Below are positions 34,414-42,850 of a DNA stretch of 64,000 nt, piece by piece. The translations under genes were made by a program, and so were the position numbers. A model generated the notes under the pieces. The model was given only the letters and a program-made list of their open reading frames with translations, was not told the DNA's origin and searched no databases. Each line of letters opens with the position of its first letter. The first letter of the stretch is position 1. The DNA comes from an uncultured Parabacteroides sp. (lineage in GTDB: Bacteria; Bacteroidota; Bacteroidia; Bacteroidales; Tannerellaceae), in assembly GCF_947855115.1 (NCBI RefSeq), contig NZ_CANTZW010000024.1, positions 1 to 64,000 on the forward strand. Direction: 5' to 3'.

Positions 34414-37400
34414 TTACCTGACGATCACTTTCTCTGTCAGTTCCCGATCGCCATCGGAGGCGCAAATGATATAGAGACCTGACGGAAGCGTGAACTGGTA
34501 TTGGGTCGCATTCACGGAGATGTTACGTATTTGCCTACCATTTACGCCGAACACCTTGATCTCTTTCACCGGCCGGAGGGCAGATACGATCACTTCTCCT
34601 TTCCTCGCAGAGTAAATGGAGATATTGTTCTCCAATCCTTCTTCCAGGACACTGCTACGGAGATAATAACGTCCGTGGCAGTCGCCGGAGACTCGCAGGT
34701 TGTAACTCTCTCCTTCCAAGACCACGCTCTCGCGAGTCCGTGCGTCGTAAAGGTAGAGGGGAGCGGCCAACTGGTTGATACCGCTGATGGTAATCGTCGT
34801 CTCGTCACCGTTTCCGTTATAGATACCCAAACCGACATTACTTATCTCCTTTACCGCATTCACCTGTGCCGCCACACTGCCTGACACGGTATAAACCATC
34901 GGCGCATCCAACTCGGAATCAAGCAAGAGCACCGCATCTTCGGAGGCCTCATAGCCGTCAGAGGCCTTGTCAGAAGTCATCAACGTCGCCACGCTCCGAT
35001 ACCCCTCACGTTCAGCTGTCAGGGTCAATACCGGGTTGGAGGCTGTATAAGCCCGTGTCGTTCCGGTCTCGGCGGCAGGAGCTTGCGCCATCATATCCGT
35101 GGTGAAGGTAACGTTTTGGGTTATCCCTTCCGTCCGGGTTGTTTCGCCATCATTCAATTCCACGAAGAAGGCGGTCATCGGCGGGATCAGGCCGGTGAGG
35201 GTCTCACCACTTCCCGTCTCGTTGCCTGCCCATCCAACGTCAGGCGTGCCTACCACGGCCTGGCTTGTTCCTCCGGAAAGCGTCCAGTACTTCTTCGCCA
35301 GGGTGGTATTTTCCGCAAAGAACTTACTCATATCCAGATAGGTCATGTAGGGGTTACCTATCAGGAAGTGCTTACCGTCGCCATCCACGGTGGAAAGCTC
35401 TACCGTAATCTCTTCGTCGCCTGCCATCTTTCCCGCGTTAGTACGGTTGCCGGAAGTGAGGTCCGGCTTTTGGGAAAGGGAACGCGTGGCAGGTGCCTTC
35501 TCATAGAGATACTCGGTGTCTGCCTTGGGAAGACGCACCAAAGCCTTCCCGGCCCCGTTCACGTCCTCCACCCGTGCGTAAAATCCCTTGCCCAGGGTGT
35601 AGGGCACCCACACGTCGTTGTACTCAATGCTCCAGTTGGATTGTACGACATCCACGTCTGTACAGCTTCCCGCATTATTGCCGCTGTATGGATTCTCCAC
35701 GTTGGAGTAGGCGATCGCCCTGCTCCAAGCCTTTTGGTAGAAAGCTGGAGACCAGCGGTTGTAATCGGTGGTATTGTAAATGATGTGGTTGAATGCGGGG
35801 GTCGTCTGCCTTCCGTTTTCCGAAGGAGCATACATGTCTCCCGCATAGACATCGCACAGTGGCGAGGCCATCCAATAGGCCGTGCCCGGAGTCATCTCTA
35901 ACTCTACCCGTGCCGTGTCATAGATGAGGCGCTGCTGGTTCATCAGGGTTGCCCCAGGCTTGAGGTAGATCTCGTTTACCTTGTTGATGTAGTAGGGTAC
36001 GATGCTATAGGGGGACCCATTTCCAGTCGCATTCGTCACCGTATCCACCGCCATGTCGTATTGGGGATTGTTTTCCTCCAATGGGATGTCGAGGATCTTG
36101 TAGTCGTCGTTGCTACTGCTTGCGTCCGTATAGCTCGGCGTTGTCAAAATTAGTTCCTTGTTGTCGGGGACGGTGATCTTGGTGAAGTAGAGCGGAGAGT
36201 AGGCTTCCTTCACGTTGTCCGTGCCGTTTGCGTCCATGTCCGGGTTCTGACTGTAGCCGCTGAAGTAGAGATCGCTCTTGGTGGATTGGTTCCACTTCGT
36301 ATCGTCGTACCATTTATCGGAGGAGGAGCCCTTCCAGGTCAGGTACTCCGGCACGATCTTGACGGGAAGGGTCGCCACGCCGTCACACTGGCTGCCCATT
36401 ACTCCGTCGCTACCTATCTGTACGAAGGGGATGTAGAGGGTGTATTGCTTGCCTTCCCGCATGTATTGGTCGGCGTTGTCGTTCCACGTGATGGTCACAG
36501 TACCGGTCACGTCATAGTTCTTGCTCGTACTCTCTTCCCCTTTCTCTTCCGGAGGCACAGCCTCGCCATCGCCGGTGATCGGGATGTCCATTGCGGTAAC
36601 GGTGCCTACCTGCTGCATGTTCTCATCACCTCGATCAATATAAACGGGGTTCACCGTCGTCGCATGGGTTGAGATACCGAATGAGGTCACGCCTTCTGCC
36701 GCTTGCAGGGCTTTGCGGACGGGGATCTCGAAGGTGTGGGTTTGGTCGGCCAAGTGCCTGCGGCCGAGGCGCAAGGGCACCCCGCTGTCATTCTCCGCGA
36801 TCTGCGTGGTCGAGAAGCCCACGTAGAAATCCGGGATGTCGTCGCCATCGATCGCCAGATCCACGGCGCTCGCGCTGGAGCAGTACACGTATTGGCCCGC
36901 GGTCGATTCATCTTCATACACGTAAGGCATCGCCACGATCTGCGGACTGTTCACGACCAAGTTGAAGGTCTCGTTCGGCCCGACACCCGTCCGGATCAGA
37001 CCTTCGTCGAACAACCCCTTCAACAGAGCTTTGTCTTCTTCGCTGTTGTAACTGCTGGACGAGATCCATGATTCCATGTCTGACCAAGTGAACCCGTCCG
37101 TGTCTCTTCGATCCAACCGATACGCACTGATGACCATCGACAGGGAGTCTTCTCCCTGGTTTCCGAACAACAACTTGTCATAATCCTCCTTCGGTCCGAG
37201 GTACCAATCGAACACGTAGTCGTTGAATGTCTCTTCATCTTCCAATGGTTCCATTGTATCTTTGTCGTACACCGCAAGGGTCGGGGTGATCTTTCGGATC
37301 GCACCGAGGCAGAGGGCCGTCTCGGCATTCGTTTCCGCCTGAACGAGGATGTTGGTGGCGGGATAGACCGTGAACTCCGACATGAGGGTACATTCGCCGA

Positions 37401-39999
37401 CCGTGATACCTCCATCTCCATCCCCGGCAACTTCCGAGGCGGCGAAGGTTACGACCCAATATTTACCCGATGCGGTCTGTTCGTTCCCCTCGACATCTCT
37501 GTATTTTTCGTTCTGATACCGGAGGTCGGTGTTGCCCACATCAAGGATGCCGAGGTAGAGTCGTCTTTCAGTCGTATTATACCATGGACAGCGGAGGCGC
37601 GGGATGCCGAGACGAGCATACAGTATCTCAATGGCGGCTTGATAAGCCTCCTCGCTAAAGTTTTCTTTTTCAGGGTTACAGTCAGTTACATCGATCAGCC
37701 GGTGCCCTTCAGTTGAATATTTCTCCTGCCACATTTTGATATCCGCATTGTAGTCGCAGATGGCACGGTAGTTCATGATCTGCTCGTTCTTGAGGGCTTT
37801 ACTGCGCTCGGTGGTATAAAACTCATAACCGCGTTTTTCCGGGTAAGCCTGATCTTGCCCATTGTTTTGTCGCATGGCTGTGGAGACAGGTACACGGACG
37901 GCAAAGGCTGCCCGATACAATTCGGCATTGTCCTTGATGGCGTTGCTTACGGAAATCCAATTTTCCTGATTCTCATCCAAGAAAGAGAAGTACACATTAC
38001 CAACCACGGAGTTCAGGAAGTCGTGACTACCTTGCTCATCAATTTCACCCATCAAGCCGTAACGGTACTTGCGCAGATCTAAGTCTGTGTAGTCGTAACC
38101 GTTCGGATTGTTTTCGTCTTTTTGGTGTGCCACGTATTGATTCTCCTCCCATCCCATGTTGCGGAGGATGGTCTCATAATTTGTGCTGATGATAAGCGTG
38201 GAGGCATCGCAGGCGTTCTCACGCTGCACTTGGATATTGGGCAGCGACTTGTAGATGCGGATGTCATCAATGGCGTAGTCACCTCCGTCTGAATTTGGGG
38301 TGTTGTTCTCGATGTCCACCACATATTCGGTGAACTTATCCAAGTCTTGTCGGTCGATCGTGATTCGATAGCAGAGTTGTTTCCAGGTCGCTTGATCGTA
38401 TCCGTCCCTCTCCATCTCTCCGGATACGAAGCGGTGGAGCACTTCTGTCTCGCCGTTCTCCTCTTCCCCACGCAGGACAAGGCTCAGGTTAGGCAGCGTC
38501 GAAGCATTACTCAGGTCAGCGACCCATACTGTGACGGTCAGTTCCGTATGCGCACAGAGTGTCCCTTCGAGCGGGATGCTGACGATACGTCCCGGCTCGG
38601 CGGAAGCATTCACGTAGTAGAAGTAACCGAGTTGTTTTTGGTTCGAGTTGTGCCAAGTTCGATCGCGCATTTCCTTACTCCGCAGCGAGGGGATGTTGTT
38701 TGCGTAATACCAACCGTAAGTCTTGTTGTAGCTCCGGTACGAATTACGGCTCGGGTAATACGAAACTTTCCAATTCGATCCGTAATCGTTGACCTCCCGA
38801 CTTCCCCAGCTACCCGTCGAGCTCAAACTCTGCGAAATATTCTCAACATTCGCTGTACGATACAACCCATAGGCATCTTCCGGCATGTAGTATTGAGGGC
38901 TGATCCAAGACAGATTCGGACTGACGAAACTGTAGGTGGTCTGCGACGGATCGACCGGCGTGCTCCGCATGTTGTTCTCTTTTGTGAGGCTTCCTGCATT
39001 GATCGGCTCACCGTAATCGAAATCCACGACTCCGATCTGCTGGTATTCGGCCGGATAATCCTCGGGATTACGCTTCTTGACGTTCGTGATGGCGGTTTCT
39101 GCAGCGAAATTGGAGTCTTCCTGTGGGGTTAGGATAAAGCGCATGATGATGGGGCTTTGCGTTCCGGGCCCGTATGAATTTGTGTTGGCTCGAACCTCGA
39201 CCGTGGTTTCCTGGTTAATCCTGACTGTTGAATAATCCTGATCAAGGGCAATGGTCTTTGAGGAGGAGTAACGATTGGTTATGGTTTGGTTTCCTTGTTG
39301 GATTGAGAAACTGAATCGCCGCCCGTGAAAGTCGCTGTTGTTCCAATAATAACTTTCCGGATCAAGGGGCATTTGTAGGGTGATTCCGGTCGCACCGATA
39401 GGGACGGTGATGTAGCGCGTCTCCATGGCGTTGCCGTTCGTGACGGCATCAAGGCGGTCGCTTATCTGCGAGGCGGGTTTGATCAAAAACTTATAGCGTT
39501 TGCCGATAGTCGGCTCGGTGTAGATACCTTCGGATGCATTGATATCGGTCGTTCCGTCCACATTGAAACTGACATCGCAAAAGACCGAATCCTCAGTAGT
39601 TACGTTCCTCGTGTAGGAGATTTGATGCACGTTCGTTTTCGTCCACTGCGACCAATGCCAGAAATAGGAAGCACTATTTCCTCTAGTTTGAAGCAGATTA
39701 GAGCCGCTCGTGCTCAAATTCGTTATATTCGTTCCGTCCCCGTTCGTGTTTTTCTGGTACCAGCGGAAATAGTAGTAATACGAGAAGTTCCCGATGGTGA
39801 GCGTCCGGCTTGAGTTCGACGCAACATACACGGTGTCCACGAGCGTCGGGATATTCTCCTGCGGAAACGTCTTCCCGCTTTGCGTCCGAATCGTATACGT
39901 CTGTCCCCACCCGTTCGCAACAAGCCCAAAAAGTGCCATAAGCAGGAGAGCGGATACTCTGCGGTGTTTTCTCCTATGTAATGATGTTACCTCTTTCAT
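34414..39999 (-). CDS. Giant secreted protein with type IX sorting domain, fimbrial operon
   Basis: 1861 aa with a signal peptide (ALLLMALFGLVANGWGQ). The last 75 or so residues match a type A C-terminal sorting domain of type IX secretion: a short beta segment (GEVIVSALRPVKEIKVFGVNG), the R-Q-I turn, LPSGLYIICA and a final basic strand (TEKVIVR). The protein should therefore cross the outer membrane through type IX secretion and be attached at the surface. The rest is Tyr/Asn/Asp-rich beta sequence with no family I recognise. It starts 2 bases after the preceding fimbrial gene, so it is translated from the same message. Position as last operon gene and great length suggest a tip or associated adhesin (inference). 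Confidence 0.8.
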   Translation of the reverse strand: MKEVTSLHRRKHRRVSALLLMALFGLVANGWGQTYTIRTQSGKTFPQENIPTLVDTVYVASNSSRTLTIGNFSYYYYFRWYQKNTNGDGTNITNLSTSGSNLLQTRGNSASYFWHWSQWTKTNVHQISYTRNVTTEDSVFCDVSFNVDGTTDINASEGIYTEPTIGKRYKFLIKPASQISDRLDAVTNGNAMETRYITVPIGATGITLQMPLDPESYYWNNSDFHGRRFSFSIQQGNQTITNRYSSSKTIALDQDYSTVRINQETTVEVRANTNSYGPGTQSPIIMRFILTPQEDSNFAAETAITNVKKRNPEDYPAEYQQIGVVDFDYGEPINAGSLTKENNMRSTPVDPSQTTYSFVSPNLSWISPQYYMPEDAYGLYRTANVENISQSLSSTGSWGSREVNDYGSNWKVSYYPSRNSYRSYNKTYGWYYANNIPSLRSKEMRDRTWHNSNQKQLGYFYYVNASAEPGRIVSIPLEGTLCAHTELTVTVWVADLSNASTLPNLSLVLRGEEENGETEVLHRFVSGEMERDGYDQATWKQLCYRITIDRQDLDKFTEYVVDIENNTPNSDGGDYAIDDIRIYKSLPNIQVQRENACDASTLIISTNYETILRNMGWEENQYVAHQKDENNPNGYDYTDLDLRKYRYGLMGEIDEQGSHDFLNSVVGNVYFSFLDENQENWISVSNAIKDNAELYRAAFAVRVPVSTAMRQNNGQDQAYPEKRGYEFYTTERSKALKNEQIMNYRAICDYNADIKMWQEKYSTEGHRLIDVTDCNPEKENFSEEAYQAAIEILYARLGIPRLRCPWYNTTERRLYLGILDVGNTDLRYQNEKYRDVEGNEQTASGKYWVVTFAASEVAGDGDGGITVGECTLMSEFTVYPATNILVQAETNAETALCLGAIRKITPTLAVYDKDTMEPLEDEETFNDYVFDWYLGPKEDYDKLLFGNQGEDSLSMVISAYRLDRRDTDGFTWSDMESWISSSSYNSEEDKALLKGLFDEGLIRTGVGPNETFNLVVNSPQIVAMPYVYEDESTAGQYVYCSSASAVDLAIDGDDIPDFYVGFSTTQIAENDSGVPLRLGRRHLADQTHTFEIPVRKALQAAEGVTSFGISTHATTVNPVYIDRGDENMQQVGTVTAMDIPITGDGEAVPPEEKGEESTSKNYDVTGTVTITWNDNADQYMREGKQYTLYIPFVQIGSDGVMGSQCDGVATLPVKIVPEYLTWKGSSSDKWYDDTKWNQSTKSDLYFSGYSQNPDMDANGTDNVKEAYSPLYFTKITVPDNKELILTTPSYTDASSSNDDYKILDIPLEENNPQYDMAVDTVTNATGNGSPYSIVPYYINKVNEIYLKPGATLMNQQRLIYDTARVELEMTPGTAYWMASPLCDVYAGDMYAPSENGRQTTPAFNHIIYNTTDYNRWSPAFYQKAWSRAIAYSNVENPYSGNNAGSCTDVDVVQSNWSIEYNDVWVPYTLGKGFYARVEDVNGAGKALVRLPKADTEYLYEKAPATRSLSQKPDLTSGNRTNAGKMAGDEEITVELSTVDGDGKHFLIGNPYMTYLDMSKFFAENTTLAKKYWTLSGGTSQAVVGTPDVGWAGNETGSGETLTGLIPPMTAFFVELNDGETTRTEGITQNVTFTTDMMAQAPAAETGTTRAYTASNPVLTLTAEREGYRSVATLMTSDKASDGYEASEDAVLLLDSELDAPMVYTVSGSVAAQVNAVKEISNVGLGIYNGNGDETTITISGINQLAAPLYLYDARTRESVVLEGESYNLRVSGDCHGRYYLRSSVLEEGLENNISIYSARKGEVIVSALRPVKEIKVFGVNGRQIRNISVNATQYQFTLPSGLYIICASDGDRELTEKVIVR

Positions 40000-40001
40000 G
40001 G

Positions 40002-41555
40002 TTAGTTACCTCCTGTTGTTGATTGATTCGTAATCCTAATGGTATAGGGCACCGACACGGTCGATGTCGTACTGCTCTGGTTCGTTCCCTCAATAACCAG
40101 TGTCAGCTGGATCTCTGCCGTTGCCGTATTTGCCAGTTCCTGCGCTGTGACGGTGAAAGAGCCGGATTTTCCTTCGCTCCCTTCTGTAGCCTTTACGGAA
40201 AAAGCCTTCGCCGTGTCCTCCAACCAGGGCGCAGCCGCATTATTTTCAGGGACATTGATCAGCAAGGGTGAGTCCTCGTCGTTATTGCTCACCAGGACGG
40301 CGCTGGTAAAGGTCTTACCGTCCAGATATGATGAGCCATCGTAATGTTTCAGTTTGGCATTTTTTAACGACGAGATACTATCTAACTCATAGGTAATCGT
40401 GATATCCCCGCCATGTCCTCTCGTAGAGTAGGTATATTCCGGAACGATGACGCCCGCCCCCATCGTGATGGTCGTGGGAAGCCCCCCGATGGGCATGTGT
40501 CTCATATCGAAACTGATGTCGGTCTTCACGTCGGAAATCTGCAACGGGATACGCAGCCAGTCGTTGCGACGGATGAAGGAGAACTCCGTATCCTTGGGTG
40601 TATTGTCCCGATCCTCCACGTCAACCGTGACCTGCAGGTTGTTCAACCCCTCTATTTTCATGAAATCGGTCTCGTTGGTATAGAACTGGAACGAGTCCGA
40701 ACCGCCGGCGTCTATTATTCGCTCTTGTTCTTCGGCTGTTCCTCCAACGAGTACCTTCTCAGTATAGTTTTCTGTTGTCGAACTTGCCGGGAAAATAGGA
40801 ATATACGAGTCGTTCATGTCGTCGTCTAACAGGTTCCTTGTAGTCTTGTTCATCGCTTCATCATAAGGCAGTAGATATATATCGCCCGAGGTGCGGAAAC
40901 CGTTTAACGACAGTCCGTTTAACGTGATCGGATCGTTTAGCGTATTCGTAAGGCTCACCGTCACTTTCCCGACGAGACGGATCAACGGGATCTCGACGGA
41001 CGATGTCGTGGCTTCGACAGCCACACTCTCCTTGTAACTGCTCATCGGGAAATAAGGCCCCGCCTGGGTCGAACCGTCATCGAACCCGGTCGCATCGATC
41101 GTGCCGACTGTTTTTGTCTTGTCAAACACCTCGCCCTCTCCGAGGTCGTTCAGGTATTCTTTATTCTCGTCCGGCAAATTGGCGAACGCATAAAGATCAT
41201 AGCTCTCCCCGATAAGGAGCGGGACGCTCACCTCGTGACGGCTATCCGCGCCGCCCGTCTCCTGGGCGATGTCGTCCTTCGTGTTCGACAGGACTCTGTC
41301 GACCTTGTCATCCTTCATCACCACGATCCACCAATCCTTGATATAACGCTCGTAGGACGTATCCTCTTCCCGCCCTGTGGTCGCTCTCGTATAGACCGGA
41401 ACGGCATTCCCCAGGCTTCCTAGCGACACCACCAGCGTTGCGTAGCCCGGGAACGGTTCCTTTTCTCCCATGTCATCCGAGCAGCCGGGCAGGACGCCTC
41501 CGGCCAGTGCCAGGACCGTCAGTCCCAGGAGGCATCTGCGCAGGCTTGCCTTCAT
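40002..41555 (-). CDS. Fimbrial lipoprotein subunit, fimbrillin-like
   Basis: About 517 aa from the ATG at 41555, which gives a clean lipoprotein signal (LALAGGVLPGC); upstream in-frame starts overlap the previous gene. The N-terminal mature region (GYATLVVSLGSLG, ATTGREEDTSYERYIKDWWIVVM, SVPLLIGESYDLYAFANLPD) is the pattern of Mfa1/FimA-type fimbrillin N-terminal domains. The C-terminal half is beta-rich. It ends STVSVPYTIRITNQ, without the VKDWVxR tail of the two upstream subunits, so it may be an accessory or capping subunit. It lies 2 bases before the 1861-aa protein gene. Confidence 0.75.
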   Translation of the reverse strand: MKASLRRCLLGLTVLALAGGVLPGCSDDMGEKEPFPGYATLVVSLGSLGNAVPVYTRATTGREEDTSYERYIKDWWIVVMKDDKVDRVLSNTKDDIAQETGGADSRHEVSVPLLIGESYDLYAFANLPDENKEYLNDLGEGEVFDKTKTVGTIDATGFDDGSTQAGPYFPMSSYKESVAVEATTSSVEIPLIRLVGKVTVSLTNTLNDPITLNGLSLNGFRTSGDIYLLPYDEAMNKTTRNLLDDDMNDSYIPIFPASSTTENYTEKVLVGGTAEEQERIIDAGGSDSFQFYTNETDFMKIEGLNNLQVTVDVEDRDNTPKDTEFSFIRRNDWLRIPLQISDVKTDISFDMRHMPIGGLPTTITMGAGVIVPEYTYSTRGHGGDITITYELDSISSLKNAKLKHYDGSSYLDGKTFTSAVLVSNNDEDSPLLINVPENNAAAPWLEDTAKAFSVKATEGSEGKSGSFTVTAQELANTATAEIQLTLVIEGTNQSSTTSTVSVPYTIRITNQSTTGGN

Positions 41556-41613
41556 GTTGTCATACTCTAGTTTCATTCGGTTGTCGTATTTATCGTATCG
41601 TTTTCCTTTTCTT

Positions 41614-42738
41614 TTACAATTCCGCGTCATCGTTCAAACGGATGACCCAGTCCTTGACCTGTACCTTGTAGCAGGCGTAACCCACGATCGGATAAGGAGG
41701 TTCATCGGGGTCAGGGTTTGGTGTCGGGTCCGGATCTGGATCGGGATCGGGGTCTGGTGTCGGGTCCGGATCTGGATCAGGGTCGGGATCAGGGCAATCG
41801 GGGCAGAGAACCGGTGTCAAGAAGAAAATGATCGAGTACTCATCCTGGCGGTCGAGATATTCCTGGGCAGAGATCCTGTGCCCCTCCATCTGTGTCAGCA
41901 GAAGGTAGTTGCAGAGGTTGACATTCAGCACATCCTTCTCCCAGTCCTTATGACGGACAATGAGGCGGTAGTTCTCGCCGTCCATCAGACGGAGCGTGTT
42001 CAGCTCGGCCACGGCCACGTACCGGTTCGCCGCCTCGCCGTTGATCCTGTCGTCCCCATCACCACCGGATATGTCCACGCTTTCCTGGTAATATGGCTCG
42101 TACGAGATGGCGGGATCCTCCAACAGCCGGTTATCGTAGTCCATATAACCGTTGTCGGCCACGACCTGGAAAGTGAAGTCGCCGGCATCCATGCTGTAGC
42201 CTTCCGTATCCTGCAGGACAATCCGCAACTTGTTTGTGTTTTTAACGAGGGAGATCTCTTTCTCCTCGTGACGCTCGCCCGATACCACCAGCGTGTCGAG
42301 CGCATGCCAGAGGGGTTCCAACTCATCCGCTTGCGTCGAGTCGGCCTCCCGGAGGGCGCGCACCTTGATGTCGCGTACCGTCGAGCCACCCGGTGTCAGC
42401 TCGGGCCACTTGTAGGAGCCATCGTCCAGGCCGGCCCATGTCAGGAGGACGTAGCTCCCCGGGGCTAGGTCCATACGTATGTCGTTCGCCTTCAACTCCT
42501 CGCCCGTTATGTCACGACGAGAGAGGTAGTTGCCCTGGTCGTCACAGATGAACAGCGAGGCTCTCGTCACCTCGTTCTGGAAGGCGTCGGCAAACTTCAT
42601 GTTATAATCGTAGACGAGGTGCAGGCGGTATTCGCAAGGGGCGAGCGTGTTATCATGGATATACTCGCACGAGGCCAGCCCGCACGCCACCAACAGCGCA
42701 CACGCCATCCTCGTCAAAGGATTTGTCATTCTTCTCAT
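41614..42738 (-). CDS. Mfa2/FimB-like fimbrial anchor with Pro-Asp linker and extra tail
   Basis: About 374 aa from the ATG at 42738 (the longer frame begins with TTG at 42780). The lipobox is GLASC. The start of the mature chain (CEYRLHLVYDYNMKFADAF) and LFICDDQGNYLSRRDI are typical of Mfa2/FimB-family anchors, which terminate and tether Bacteroidales fimbriae. Unusually, after the anchor domain comes a Pro-Asp repeat linker of about 30 residues. This is followed by YKVQVKDWVIRLNDD, closely matching the end of the fimbrillin encoded just upstream (VLVKDWVVRSNSD). An anchor would not be expected to carry a polymerisation-type strand, so it may be a hybrid. The linker DNA is a tandem repeat. 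Confidence 0.82.
   Translation of the reverse strand: MRRMTNPLTRMACALLVACGLASCEYIHDNTLAPCEYRLHLVYDYNMKFADAFQNEVTRASLFICDDQGNYLSRRDITGEELKANDIRMDLAPGSYVLLTWAGLDDGSYKWPELTPGGSTVRDIKVRALREADSTQADELEPLWHALDTLVVSGERHEEKEISLVKNTNKLRIVLQDTEGYSMDAGDFTFQVVADNGYMDYDNRLLEDPAISYEPYYQESVDISGGDGDDRINGEAANRYVAVAELNTLRLMDGENYRLIVRHKDWEKDVLNVNLCNYLLLTQMEGHRISAQEYLDRQDEYSIIFFLTPVLCPDCPDPDPDPDPDPTPDPDPDPDPDPTPNPDPDEPPYPIVGYACYKVQVKDWVIRLNDDAEL
41706..41805. repeat. In-frame tandem repeat encoding the Pro-Asp linker
   Basis: Degenerate GGATCTGGATC/GGGTC hexamers. A 36-base unit is repeated once, with copies beginning at 41721 and 41757 that share their first 22 bases. The period equals 12 residues, so copy-number changes by slippage would keep the frame and alter only linker length. 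Confidence 0.7.
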
Positions 42739-42850
42739 TTTTCGTTCTGAAATTGTTTGTTTACGTTGGATCTCGACCAACGGATTCGTTTACTGCTCCA
42801 TGGACAAGAAAGCGGGACGCCTCCCTTTCCGGGAGCGCCCTGCCATGTAC

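Noticed and set aside
38347..39132. 261-aa plus-strand frame inside the 1861-aa gene
   Set aside because: Antisense shadow with no start signal or domain; the leftward frame has a signal peptide and sorting domain.
41470..42468. 332-aa plus-strand frame opposite the Mfa2-like gene
   Set aside because: It is a shadow of the fimbrial gene; its Arg/Trp/Ile/Val repeats are the antisense reading of the Pro-Asp linker.
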